Source of the DNA: JAJECS01 sp965198185
GTDB lineage: Bacteria; Chloroflexota; UBA11872
Assembly (NCBI GenBank): GCA_965198185.1
Contig: CBDAOU010000002.1
Location: 1,860,001 to 1,924,000, forward strand
Length of the DNA: 64,000 nucleotides
Direction: 5' to 3'
The translations under genes were made by a program, and so were the position numbers. Below, in pieces: positions 52,225-60,692 of this stretch (position 1 is its first letter; each line of letters starts with the position of its first letter). Under the pieces are notes generated by a model, which saw only the letters and a list, made by a program, of their open reading frames with translations, searched no databases and had not been told where the DNA came from.

Positions 52225-54749
52225 CACGGGCGGCGATCCGCCGTCCCGTCTAAGGCCCCATCAGCGCCATTTTGGGCCGCGTGCGCGACGAAGGCGCCGA
52301 TCTCATCGGCGAGCGTCTCGGCCAAGGCTTGGGTACCGGCTTCGGCGAGAATTCGAAACGCCGGCGCGTCGACATCCGGGACGACGACCGCACGCTCGCC
52401 CGGGGCGCCAATGACCACCCCATCCAGCGCGCCTTCGTCGCGGCGCCGGCTGTGACTGTTGAGGCGCCGCATCACCGCCCCGCGCCGTTCCCAATCCACG
52501 CGAACCTCACGGCGGGCGACGGTGAATTCCGGGAGCGCAGCCACGTGCGCACTGACCGCCCGGTTCGCAGCCGCCAACCCGGCCACGAGGCGAACAACCG
52601 TCGCCATCGGATCCGGGCCCGCGTGCAGCGACGGAAAGCCATAGGCGTCCCGGCCGTTGACCGTGAGCACCGCGTCACCTTGCACCGCCGCGCGCATCAT
52701 CGCCGGAACGTTGGTCGGCGTGCGGTGCGGCGCGAAGCCCAGGTCGGCGGCGTATCGGAACACGCTCTCCGGCACCGTGAACGGCAGCGCGACGGTCCCC
52801 GAAAGCCCTGCCTCGCGCAACACCGCCAACACTAGGCCGGCCGCTTCAAGGGCATCCAGCGGCCGGCCGCGCTCATCCGTGATCCACACGCGGTTGCCAT
52901 CCGCGTCGATCAGCGCGCCGAAGGCCGCCTCGACCGCCGGCACGATGCGACCGAGCCGGGCGCGCCGCGCCTCCAGATCGGCGCGCGCGGGCACCGCCGC
53001 GCTACTGGACGAGGCATCGATGGCCGTCTCACGCACTCCGAGTCGTGCGAGCAGCGGCGGCAAGACCTCGCCGCACACGCCCCCCATGTAGTCGACGACC
53101 AGCCCCAGAGTTCGTTTGAGCGGTTGCCGAATCTCCCCGAGCAAGGCATCGCCGTAGGCGCTGACGGGATCCGATGCGGTGATCTCGGCGATGTCGGCGG
53201 CGCCAACGCGGCGAAAGTCTTCGCGGCTGAAGATGGTTTCGATCTTGCGCTCGTCGCTGGGGCGAATGTCAATGCCGCGATCGTCCAGAAAGCGAACATC
53301 AATCGCTCCCGGGTCATAAGGCGAGCGTCGAATGTGGGTGCAGCCGACGGCCTCAAGGGTCCTGGTGGCAAAACGGGCCACGGGGAACGGCATGGCGCCG
53401 ATGTCGACGGTCCGGATACCCACCGACGCCAGGCCGGACATCAGGGCCCGCTTGAACATCCGCGCCGGGCGCGTCTCGTCGCGGTTGGCGGCCACGGTGG
53501 ACCCTGGGGCCAGCGCCGATCCCCAGGCGGAGCCGAGCCGCGCGGCGAACTCCGGCGTGAGCTCCACATTGGCCAACCCGGCCACGCCGCCGTGCACGAA
53601 GATTGTCCGACGCGCTCCGCTGCCGTGAACCAGATTGCGGTCAATCACCACGCGGTCCTCCACGTACTTCCGAGGCCAGACGCAGATGCCCGCGCGCACG
53701 TTCGACTCATCGCCCAGGATGGTTCCATCGCCGACGACCGCGCCCTGACCGACAGCGGCCGCACGTCCCAGGCGGCAGTGGCGCCCGATGACACAGCGAT
53801 CGAGCTTGGCGCCGACGCCGACGTAGGCGTTGCTGAGCACGATCGCTTCGTGCACCTCCGCCCGCTCGTCCACGAGCGTGCGGTCGCCAACCATCGCGGG
53901 TCCACGCAGGAGCGCGCCGGCGCGCACCTCGCACTCACGGCCGACGTACACCGCACCCACGATCCGGGCCGAGGGGTCCACCCGGGCGGTGGGGTCGATC
54001 GTGGGACGGGCCTCCGCATAGCTGGGCGCGTGCGTCAGGCGGACCCGGCCGGCGACGAGGTCGGCGTTGGCCTGGCGGTAAGCGTCCAGCATGCCGACGT
54101 CGGTCCAATACCCGTCGGCCACATGGCCATACACGGCGTCGCCGTTGCGAAGCATGGCCGGGAATACGTCGAGGCTGAAGTCCACCTCACGCCCAGGCGG
54201 TATGTAGTCGAGCGCCGACGGCTGCAGCGCATAGATGCCCGTGTTGACGGTGTCGCTGAGCACCTCGCCCCAGGAGGGTTTCTCCTGAAATCGCTGCACT
54301 TTGCCATCGGCTCCGGTGATGACCACGCCGTACTCGAGCGGATTCTCCACGCGGTAGAGCAGCAATGCGGCGCGCGCGGACCGCTCGGTGAAGAAGCGCG
54401 CGAACGCGGAGAGGTCGACGTCCGTGAGGGCGTCACCGGAGATCACCAAGAACGGCTCGTCGAGCAGATGGCGGGCGAGCCCCACGCTTCCGGCGGTGCC
54501 GAGCGGTCGGTCCTCGTGCGTGTAGGTGATGTTGACGCCGAGCTCCTCGCCCGACCGGAAATAGTCTTCGATGACCGACCCGAGGTAGTGGAGCGAGATG
54601 ACGATGTCGGTGATCCCGTGGTGCTTGAGCAGCCGCAGGACGTGCTCGATGGCCGGGGCGTGGCCCAGAGTGATCATGGGCTTGGGCCGCTCGAGGGTGA
54701 GCGGACGCAGGCGCGAGCCTTCGCCGCCAGCCATGACGACCGCCTTCAT
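52224..54749 (-). CDS. Two-domain sugar nucleotidyltransferase/phosphomannomutase-like protein
   Basis: An 841-residue fusion. The N-terminal nucleotidyltransferase begins 'MKAVVMAGGEGSRLRPLTLE' with the GGxGxRxxPLT motif, 'RPKPM' and 'ISGDALTDVDL' (metal-binding Asp). A left-handed beta-helix of hexapeptide repeats (about 255-380) follows. The last 450 residues align with phosphomannomutase/phosphoglucomutase, with 'VAANRDETRPARMFKRALMS' at its start. The catalytic phosphoserine motif TASHNP is not found; 'RRSPYDPGAIDVRF' stands in its place, so mutase activity may be lost. It would make GDP-mannose or another NDP-sugar. ATG 54749 is the start. Confidence 0.85.
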   Translation of the reverse strand: MKAVVMAGGEGSRLRPLTLERPKPMITLGHAPAIEHVLRLLKHHGITDIVISLHYLGSVIEDYFRSGEELGVNITYTHEDRPLGTAGSVGLARHLLDEPFLVISGDALTDVDLSAFARFFTERSARAALLLYRVENPLEYGVVITGADGKVQRFQEKPSWGEVLSDTVNTGIYALQPSALDYIPPGREVDFSLDVFPAMLRNGDAVYGHVADGYWTDVGMLDAYRQANADLVAGRVRLTHAPSYAEARPTIDPTARVDPSARIVGAVYVGRECEVRAGALLRGPAMVGDRTLVDERAEVHEAIVLSNAYVGVGAKLDRCVIGRHCRLGRAAAVGQGAVVGDGTILGDESNVRAGICVWPRKYVEDRVVIDRNLVHGSGARRTIFVHGGVAGLANVELTPEFAARLGSAWGSALAPGSTVAANRDETRPARMFKRALMSGLASVGIRTVDIGAMPFPVARFATRTLEAVGCTHIRRSPYDPGAIDVRFLDDRGIDIRPSDERKIETIFSREDFRRVGAADIAEITASDPVSAYGDALLGEIRQPLKRTLGLVVDYMGGVCGEVLPPLLARLGVRETAIDASSSSAAVPARADLEARRARLGRIVPAVEAAFGALIDADGNRVWITDERGRPLDALEAAGLVLAVLREAGLSGTVALPFTVPESVFRYAADLGFAPHRTPTNVPAMMRAAVQGDAVLTVNGRDAYGFPSLHAGPDPMATVVRLVAGLAAANRAVSAHVAALPEFTVARREVRVDWERRGAVMRRLNSHSRRRDEGALDGVVIGAPGERAVVVPDVDAPAFRILAEAGTQALAETLADEIGAFVAHAAQNGADGALDGTADRRP

Positions 54750-55007
54750 GGGAGGTCGTCCGGTGCACGGTGGGACCGACGTGCCAGCATGCGTGACCCG
54801 GTGGCGCGGACCATCATCCAAGTCTAGCGGTTATGAGCGCCGCTGCCAGCCGTCAGCGCGGATGGCAGTGGGTCACTTTGCCCCCGGGAGAAGCTGGACC
54901 GGCAGGCACGACACCCTCACCCTTCAAGGGAGAGGGAATCGGAGCAAGCCGCACTCGATCGGCGGGGCAAGCAAAGTGACCCACTACCGCGCGGATATCG
55001 TCCCGCG
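54750..55007. other. Intergenic region with a MITE-like element
   Basis: No gene is seen. The gap is dominated by the 119-bp element with terminal inverted repeats at 54867-54985. It also separates the xer gene from the nucleotidyltransferase gene on the same strand. Confidence 0.5.
54867..54985. mobile_element. 119-bp MITE-like element with perfect 15-bp terminal inverted repeats
   Basis: The ends are 'AGTGGGTCACTTTGC' and 'GCAAAGTGACCCACT', exact inverses. The interior contains 'CCCTCACCCTTCAAGGGAGA', another hairpin-forming segment. No coding capacity. A related copy (57848-58011) has ends 'GTGGGTCACTATG' and 'CATAGCGACCCGC'. Small non-autonomous elements moved by a transposase elsewhere have this form; the transposase is not in the window. 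Confidence 0.7.
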
Positions 55008-55892
55008 TTAGACAGCGGTCGCCTCGGCCTGATCGTCGTCGGGTTGGGCGGCCGCGACCTCAGCGTAGATCTGCGTCGTGGCAAGACTGGCGTGCCCGAG
55101 CAGCTGCTGCACCTGGCGCACGTTGCCATCCGCCCGCAGCCGGTGCGCCGCAAACGAATGCCGCAGCGTGTGGGGCGTGATGTGGGCCTTGATGCCGGCC
55201 CGGCGGGCGTAGGTCTTGATGATGAGCCAGAATCCCTGGCGCGTGAGACGCGCGCCGCGGTGATTGAGAAACAGCGCCGGTTCGGATGGGTGCGGCTTGA
55301 GTTTGGGGCGACCGGCCATCAAGTATTCCTCCACGGCAACCAAGGCTCGGCCCCGGAGCGGCACGCGGCGTTCGCCGGCGCCGTCGCGCGCGAGCGTGAT
55401 CATCTCGGCAGCCTGGTCCACATCGGCAAAGTCGAGCGCCGCGAGCTCGGACACGCGCATGCCAGTGGCATAGAGCGCCTCGAGCATGGCCCGGTCACGC
55501 AGATGCTCGGGCGCCCGACCGCTGGCGGCTTCCTGCAAGAGGCGCTCAGCCTGCGCGCGGCTCAGGGTCTGCGGGAGGCGCTTCTTGACGCGAGCGCCAT
55601 CGAGCCCGGCCGTAGGGTCGCTCGCGACCGCACCCGAACCCAGCAGGTAGCGATACAGGGACTTCAGCGCCGCAAGCTTTCGCGCCTGCGACGATGGCTC
55701 GTACTCGCGCTGGATCAGCTCATTCATGTACCCGCGCACGAAGACCGGCGGCACGTTCCAGGAGCCGCGCCCAGAGCGAGCCATGTATTCGCGAAACTGA
55801 TTGAGGTCGCTGCGATACGCGGACAGCGTGTTCGCCGACAACCCACGCTCGATGCGCAGATATTCGACAAAGTCCTCAATCGTGGCGTCCAT
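55008..55892 (-). CDS. XerC/XerD-type tyrosine recombinase lacking the usual lysine
   Basis: A 294-residue tyrosine recombinase with an N-terminal SAM-like core-binding domain (about 1-85) and a C-terminal catalytic domain. R146 ('ATGMRVSEL'), H241 and R244 ('HTLRHSFA'), H267 ('LLGHASLATTQ') and Y276 ('TQIYAEV') are in place. In E. coli XerD the lysine K172 lies 24 residues after the first arginine in a 'GKGNKER' hairpin; here that position reads 'ARDGAGERRVPL' and has Asp170, so the lysine is missing. Otherwise it looks like the chromosome-dimer resolution recombinase. ATG 55892 is the start. Confidence 0.85.
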   Translation of the reverse strand: MDATIEDFVEYLRIERGLSANTLSAYRSDLNQFREYMARSGRGSWNVPPVFVRGYMNELIQREYEPSSQARKLAALKSLYRYLLGSGAVASDPTAGLDGARVKKRLPQTLSRAQAERLLQEAASGRAPEHLRDRAMLEALYATGMRVSELAALDFADVDQAAEMITLARDGAGERRVPLRGRALVAVEEYLMAGRPKLKPHPSEPALFLNHRGARLTRQGFWLIIKTYARRAGIKAHITPHTLRHSFAAHRLRADGNVRQVQQLLGHASLATTQIYAEVAAAQPDDDQAEATAV

Positions 55893-56059
55893 CGCACCGC
55901 TTTCGCCGGATTGGGGGGGCTCTCGAAGCGGTGATCCGAGCGCCCGCGATTGCTTGCCCGCGGGCTCTGCCCCGACGGGGATATTATGTTAACACAACGC
56001 CGGCTGGCCAACGCGGCAGCCGTGCATACAATCCCCCGAGGACCGGCAGAGGAATTGCT

Positions 56060-57316
56060 GTGCGCGTGACCCTGGCCTACGGGACGAAGGGCCTGCCCGT
56101 CGACTTTCGACGCCCCGTGGATGTGATCGAGCCTGCGGAGGCCAAGCCGCTGGATGACCCGTGCGAGGCGCTGCGCAGAGCCCTGCGCGACCCGATCGAC
56201 GCCCGTCCATTGCGTGAGCTCGCCGCACCCGGCGACCAGGTCGCAATCGTGATCAGCGACGTCACCCGTCCGGCTCCCAACCGCACGATGGTCGGTGCGC
56301 TCCTGCGTGAGCTGGCGCACGTCCCGCCGGAGCAGATCACGCTGCTGATTGCCACCGGCCTGCACCGGCCGTGCACGCCGGAGGAAATCGACGGCATGCT
56401 CGGCGCCGACATTGCCGCGACCTACACCGTCCGCAATCACGACGCGGCGAACGAGGACGCCTGCCGCGAGATCGGGCGCACGTCGTCAGGACGACCGGTC
56501 GCCATCAGCCGGGCATATCTGGATGCGGACGTGCGCATCACGGCGGGGCTCATCGAGCCGCACTTCTTCGCCGGCTTCAGCGGGGGCGCCAAGCTGGTGC
56601 TGCCGGGCGTGGCCGCCGCCGGGAGCATCATGAGCAACCACGACGCCGAGCTCATCGGCGACCCCATGGCGCGCTGGGGCCAACTGGCCGGCAACCCCAT
56701 TCACCGGGAGCAGCGTGAGGCGGCACGCCTGGCGGGCTGCGAATTCACCCTCAACGTGACGATAAACCCGGCGCGGCAGATCACCGGCGTGTATGCCGGA
56801 GCGTTGGAGCCGGCGCACGATGCGGGTTGCGAAGCGCTGGCCCGGGACGTGATGCGGGGCGTGGGCGAACCCTACGACGTGGTCGTGACCACGAACGGCG
56901 GCTTTCCGCTGGACCTCAATCTGTATCAGGCGGTCAAGGGCATGGACGCCGGCGGCCAGGTGGTGCGCGAGGGCGGGCACGTGGTGTGCGCGGCGGAATG
57001 TCGAGAGGGCGCCGGTCACGGGGAGTTCGTGCACATGCTGCGCGACCATCGGTCTCCGGCGGAGATGCTGGCAGGCATCGTTGCTCCCGGGCATCACAAG
57101 GTGGACCAGTGGCAGAACCAGATCTTCGCGCGCGTCCTGGGACGGGCCACGGTGCACCTGCACGCGGACGGCTTGGACAATGCCGCGGTGCGCGAGGCGT
57201 TCTGCGAGCCGTGCCCCGACATTGCCGAGCGCGTGGAGGAGCTGGCCGGAAGCGACGGCCGCGTGTGCGTGCTGCCGCGTGGACCGGAGACGATCCCCTA
57301 CGTGCGGGCGGCGTGA
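56060..57316 (+). CDS. LarA-like nickel-pincer enzyme (DUF2088/lactate racemase family)
   Basis: A 418-residue protein related to lactate racemase LarA. 'AIVISDVTRPAPNRTM' (R70), 'LIATGLHRPCTPEEI' (H102), 'NHDAANEDA' (H127) and 'GLIEPHFFAGFSGGAKLVLP' (H168, K178) match the residues that hold the nickel-pincer nucleotide cofactor and substrate in LarA. Family members racemise lactate or other 2-hydroxy acids. The cofactor-making genes larB, larC and larE are not in the window. GTG 56060 follows 'AGAGGAATTGCT', a good ribosome-binding site, and begins 'VRVTLAYGTKGL'. Confidence 0.85.
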   Translation: MRVTLAYGTKGLPVDFRRPVDVIEPAEAKPLDDPCEALRRALRDPIDARPLRELAAPGDQVAIVISDVTRPAPNRTMVGALLRELAHVPPEQITLLIATGLHRPCTPEEIDGMLGADIAATYTVRNHDAANEDACREIGRTSSGRPVAISRAYLDADVRITAGLIEPHFFAGFSGGAKLVLPGVAAAGSIMSNHDAELIGDPMARWGQLAGNPIHREQREAARLAGCEFTLNVTINPARQITGVYAGALEPAHDAGCEALARDVMRGVGEPYDVVVTTNGGFPLDLNLYQAVKGMDAGGQVVREGGHVVCAAECREGAGHGEFVHMLRDHRSPAEMLAGIVAPGHHKVDQWQNQIFARVLGRATVHLHADGLDNAAVREAFCEPCPDIAERVEELAGSDGRVCVLPRGPETIPYVRAA

Positions 57317-57326
57317 GCCGCCGGAT

Positions 57327-57743
57327 CTAGCGCCGGCGCAGCAGTCGCTGGACCTCGACGCGCAGGCAACGGTCTTGCACGGCCTTCAGGCCGCCCGCCT
57401 CGGCAATCGCCATCGCCTCGTCACTGCGGATGCCCTGTTGCAGCCAGAGCGCGCGGGCGCCGATCTCGACCGCCGCGCGCGAAATGTCGACGCAGTGCTC
57501 GGGACGCCGAAACACATTCACGATGTCTATGTGGCCTTCGATCTGCTCAAGGTCCGCGACTGCGTGGGCCCCGTTCACGACGGTCTCATTGGGATTGACG
57601 GGCACAATGTCGAAGCCGTTGGCCTTGAGGAACAGGGCCACGCCATTGCTCGGTCGCAAGGGATTGCTGGAGAGCCCCACGACGGCAATGCGGTGGCTCT
57701 GCTCGATGATCTCGCGCAGGTCGTCGTCGTTGGTGACCGGCAT
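57327..57743 (-). CDS. CoA-binding domain protein (YccU type)
   Basis: A 138-residue Rossmann-like CoA-binding protein. 'RIAVVGLSSNPLRPSNGVAL' is the nucleotide-binding loop, 'IVPVNPNETVVNGAHAVADL' the second strand-loop, and 'ARALWLQQGIRSDEAMAIAE' the typical C-terminal 'WLQxGI' motif, as in YccU and in the CoA-binding domain of succinyl-CoA synthetases. The physiological role is unknown. ATG 57743 starts 'MPVTNDDDLREIIEQSH'. It converges on the LarA-like gene. Confidence 0.85.
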   Translation of the reverse strand: MPVTNDDDLREIIEQSHRIAVVGLSSNPLRPSNGVALFLKANGFDIVPVNPNETVVNGAHAVADLEQIEGHIDIVNVFRRPEHCVDISRAAVEIGARALWLQQGIRSDEAMAIAEAGGLKAVQDRCLRVEVQRLLRRR

Positions 57744-57847
57744 GCTCGGGGCCTCAACTCGCCGGCGGCGACCGGCGCCGCCGTCTGTCAACAACTACGA
57801 GTGGTCGGTACGTCCGGATCCCGGCAGCCGCCCACCCGTCGAGGGAC

Positions 57848-58011
57848 GTGGGTCACTATGCCCCCCAATGTGCGGCATGGCGTCTCTTCGGCACGGGCGC
57901 AGGGAGGTCGCAAAAGAGGGCACCCACAAGAGTTACCGCTACACCGGTCGTCTGAGGACGCTGGGGCTGGATTCCCGCTTCCGCGGGAATGACGGACTCA
58001 TAGCGACCCGC
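57848..58011. mobile_element. MITE-like element, diverged copy
   Basis: Ends 'GTGGGTCACTATG' and 'CATAGCGACCCGC' are inverse with two mismatches, and the left end continues 'CCCCCC', as in the 54867 element ('GCCCCC'). The interior (about 160 bp) differs and holds the palindrome at 57967-57995. Confidence 0.5.
57967..57995. repeat. CTGGATTCCCGC/GCGGGAATGACG palindrome
   Basis: Arms ATTCCCGC and GCGGGAAT around TTCC, flanked by CTGG and GACGG; the inverse of the copy at 8859-8887. Confidence 0.7.
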
Positions 58012-58100
58012 CCGCCCGCCGAGCGGCGCCGAGTGACTGGGGATGGCAGCGGGTAAACTGCGGGAGGCGCGGCGCGCGCATCCGACGAGAGGTCTTCCCC

Positions 58101-58298
58101 GTGGCTGACGAGCCCCACGAGCACGTCTTTCAGGAAATCTATCAGAGCGATACGGTCGCAATCTCCGAGGAGACCACCCACCAGACGATTACCGTGGAAC
58201 TGTTCGACCGCGGCGTGGTCATCCACATGGAGCGCGACGAAGCGCTCGAGCTCGCGCGGGCGTTCACGGCCGCCAGCCGGTATCTCGAGGAGGCATGA
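58101..58298 (+). CDS. Hypothetical small acidic protein (65 residues)
   Basis: A 65-residue acidic protein. 'EETTHQTITVELFDRGVVIH' and 'MERDEALELARAFTAASRYL' give a strand-strand-helix pattern. GTG 58101 follows 'GAGAGGTCTTCCCC', a plausible ribosome-binding site. No known family is recognised. It lies 164 bp before groES on the same strand. Confidence 0.6.
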   Translation: MADEPHEHVFQEIYQSDTVAISEETTHQTITVELFDRGVVIHMERDEALELARAFTAASRYLEEA

Positions 58299-58462
58299 GC
58301 CACGGGTTGAGGATCGGCTGCGCTTGAATGGCCAGTCCGCATTGAGTACGAGGCGGGTCTTGGCTAGAATTGGCACTCGCCCGGGCCGGCGGCCACCTAA
58401 CCATGCGCGCGTTCGCGCGGCCCCGCCCCGGAACGTCACCGTGTTGTACGGAGGAGAACTGA

Positions 58463-58767
58463 ATGTCTGAAGTGGCGACGAAAGTCCGCCCGATGGGTGA
58501 CCGCATCCTGATCCGGCCCGAGAGCCGCGAGGAAAAGACGAAGAGCGGGCTGGTGCTGCCGGATACCGCCAAGGAGAAGCCCATGGAGGGCATCGTGCAG
58601 TGGCGGTCGGCCGCGGCCGCATCACCGACGACGGCAACGTGGTCGAAGTGGACGTGAAGGAAGGCGACCGGGTGCTGTTCGCCAAGTACTCGGGCACCGA
58701 AGTTCGAATCGATGAAGCAGACCTTCTCATCATTGCGGAGCGCGACCTGCTGGCGGTCATCAGCTAG
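58463..58767 (+). CDS. groES: GroES co-chaperonin, frameshifted
   Basis: About 101 residues when the frame is corrected. It begins 'MSEVATKVRPMGDRILIRPE', a standard GroES start, and 'KTKSGLVLPDTAKEKPMEGI' follows, with the mobile loop in 'KTKSGLVLPDT'. After 'EGIV' near 58600-58605 one base is missing; the next frame continues 'GRGRITDDGNVVEVDVKEGD' and ends 'DEADLLIIAERDLLAVIS' at 58767. As written, translation would stop at 58657. GroES forms the lid of GroEL. An essential gene with an isolated one-base loss suggests sequence error or a redundant copy elsewhere. 'GGAGGAGAACTGA' precedes the ATG. Confidence 0.8.
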
Positions 58768-58856
58768 CCCGCGGTCACGCGGAGGCCGAAGCGGTCGCAT
58801 CCGTTAGCACCGCGCGGCCGAAGCTCGTTCGCTTTGGCGCGCCCGCTCGCGAGGCA

Positions 58857-60449
58857 TTGCGAGCGGGCGTAGACCTTGCCGCCAACCTCATCGGGGCCAC
58901 GCTCGGGCCGGGCGGGCGCAACGTGGCGTACACGCGGAGCCTGAGCGCCCCGCGCCTGACCAACGACGGCGCCACCATCGCGAATGAGCTGGAAGAGGTG
59001 CGCGATCCGGTCCTCGATCTCGGCCTGCAACTCATGCGACGCGCGGCCCAGACCGCCGACGACACCAGCGGCGACGGCACGACGACCGCCGTGGTGCTGG
59101 CCCAGGCCATCGTTCACCGGGGTCTCTACAACATTGCCGCCGGCGCCAATGGGGCGCGCCTGCGCGAGGGTCTGGAGCGCGGGGCCGCGGCGGCGATCGC
59201 GGCGTTGCGCGACCTGGCGCGTCCGGTGGAGTCGACCGAGCAACTGCGGCACGTGGCCACGGTCTCGTCCGAGGATGAGCCGCTGGGACGCCTGATTGCG
59301 GAAATGGCGGCGGCGGTCGGTCCGGACGGTCTGATCATGGCCGATTTCCACCGCGGCACCGGGCGCCTCGAGGCGCGCTACATCGACGGCATGCAGATCG
59401 ATCGCGGATGGCTCTCCCCCTTCTTCAACGAAGGCGCAAGCCGCATCCAGGTCTCGCTGGAACAGCCATTCGTCCTGCTGACGGATCGCGACCTGGACCA
59501 CGAGCGTGCGCTCGTGCCCGTGCTCGACAAGCTGCGCCACAGTGGGCGCGCGACCATCTTGGTGGTGGCCAAGACCGTGCGCGATCGCGCCCTGCACTTG
59601 CTGCTGCACAACCGCGCCCAAGGAACACTCAACGTCATCGCCATCAAGGCGCCGTCGTTTGGCCTGGAGATGCGCGAGATGTTGGAAGACCTGGCGGCGC
59701 TGACGGGCGCCACGGTGGTTTCGGAAGGCTTGGGCGTGGCCTGGGACGACGTGCCGCTGGCATGGCTCGGGCGCTGTCGACGCGCCGTCGTCAACCGAGA
59801 GGCAACGGTGATCCTGGAAGGCGAGGGCCGCAAGGCTGAGATCCAGGACCGCCAGCGGCAACTTCGGACGCAGCTGCAGCAGGCGCACACGGACGTGGAT
59901 CGCCGACGGCTCGAGCACCGTGTCGCGCGATTGGGCGAGGCGGTGGGCCAAATCCTGGTTGGCGGCATCACCGAGCAGGAACGCCGGGCGCTCAAGGACA
60001 AGGCCGACGATGCCGTGGCGGCGGTGCGCCACGCGCGTGAGGCAGGCGTGGTGCCCGGCGGCGGCGCCTCGCTCCTGCGCGTGCAGGAAGCCGTCGCCCG
60101 CGAGGCCGACAAGCTCAACGGCGATGCCGCCACCGGCGCGCGCACCCTGCACGACGCGCTCGAAGCTCCGATCCGGCGGATCGCCAGAAACGCCGGCGAG
60201 CGGCCATCGGTGGTCCTCCACCGCGTTCGACAGATGGACCGGTGGGGAACCTGGGACGCGCTGCGCCGCGAATACGTGGACGCCTACGCCAGCGGTTTGC
60301 TCGATCCGCTCACAACAGAGATCGGCGCGCTGCGAGCCGCCACCAGCGTCGGGCAAATGGTCCTGACCACCGACGCAATCGTCTGCGAGCGGCGTCCGAC
60401 GCCGATCCCGCGCAACCCTCGCCCCGCGACGACGCGGCGTCCGTTCTAG
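58857..60449 (+). CDS. groEL: Divergent GroEL-type chaperonin without a Gly-Gly-Met tail
   Basis: A 60-kDa chaperonin. ATP-site elements: 'TLGPGGRNV' (normally TLGPKGRNV), 'NDGATIANELE', 'SGDGTTTAVVLAQAI' with the key Asp, and 'GVVPGGGASLLR'. The apical domain 'DGLIMADFHRGTGRLEARY' and 'GQILVGGITEQERRALKDKA' are recognisable. The tail 'CERRPTPIPRNPRPATTRRP' lacks the GGM repeats usual for GroEL. No ATG, GTG or TTG starts the family's first residues: homology begins upstream of TTG 58857 ('VSTARPKLVRFGAPAREAL'), where no start codon is visible. It may start at TTG 58857 and lack about 20 residues, or the leader contains an error, as in groES. The chaperonin assignment is firm. Confidence 0.85.
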   Translation: MRAGVDLAANLIGATLGPGGRNVAYTRSLSAPRLTNDGATIANELEEVRDPVLDLGLQLMRRAAQTADDTSGDGTTTAVVLAQAIVHRGLYNIAAGANGARLREGLERGAAAAIAALRDLARPVESTEQLRHVATVSSEDEPLGRLIAEMAAAVGPDGLIMADFHRGTGRLEARYIDGMQIDRGWLSPFFNEGASRIQVSLEQPFVLLTDRDLDHERALVPVLDKLRHSGRATILVVAKTVRDRALHLLLHNRAQGTLNVIAIKAPSFGLEMREMLEDLAALTGATVVSEGLGVAWDDVPLAWLGRCRRAVVNREATVILEGEGRKAEIQDRQRQLRTQLQQAHTDVDRRRLEHRVARLGEAVGQILVGGITEQERRALKDKADDAVAAVRHAREAGVVPGGGASLLRVQEAVAREADKLNGDAATGARTLHDALEAPIRRIARNAGERPSVVLHRVRQMDRWGTWDALRREYVDAYASGLLDPLTTEIGALRAATSVGQMVLTTDAIVCERRPTPIPRNPRPATTRRPF

Positions 60450-60480
60450 GCGTGCTTCCCACGTAGGTTGTTGACTGCGT

Positions 60481-60498
60481 TCCCCTGTACGCAGGGGA
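60481..60498 (+). terminator. Weak hairpin after groEL
   Basis: 'TCCCCTG-TACG-CAGGGGA' can form a 7-bp stem with a four-base loop, 31 bp past the groEL stop. No T-run follows, so a terminator role is only tentative. Confidence 0.3.
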
Positions 60499-60508
60499 CA
60501 CAAGGACT

Positions 60509-60610
60509 CCGTTCGTGGTGAGCTCCGTTCCCCGTTCGTGGTGGAGCTCCGTTCGTGGTGAGCTTGTCGAACCACGCCCCGCGAAAGGCTCAGAGCCTGC
60601 CCTGAGATCA
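60509..60610. repeat. Degenerate 'GTTCGTGGTGAGCT' repeats
   Basis: Three overlapping copies of 'CCGTTCGTGGTGAGCT' or its variant occur near 60509, 60532 and 60549; the last leads into 'TTGTCGAACCACG'. They resemble the 'CCCTGAGCTTGTCGAAGGG' element near 63645. This is non-coding palindromic DNA. Confidence 0.55.
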
Positions 60611-60692
60611 CCGAAGAGGCGAACGGGCCCCGTGTGCGTCAGGGATGCGGAGAGCCGCCCGGCCTTTGCATCGTCAACAACGTGAGTGGGAA

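Larger units (their letters stand above)
57744..58100. other. Intergenic region with a diverged MITE-like element
   Basis: No gene is supported. It contains the relative of the 119-bp element (57848-58011) and, nested in it, the dispersed palindrome at 57967-57995. Confidence 0.5.

Noticed and set aside
58361..58400. CIRCE heat-shock operator upstream of groES
   Set aside because: 'TTGGCACTC' resembles the left half of CIRCE, but the required inverse half nine bases away is absent.
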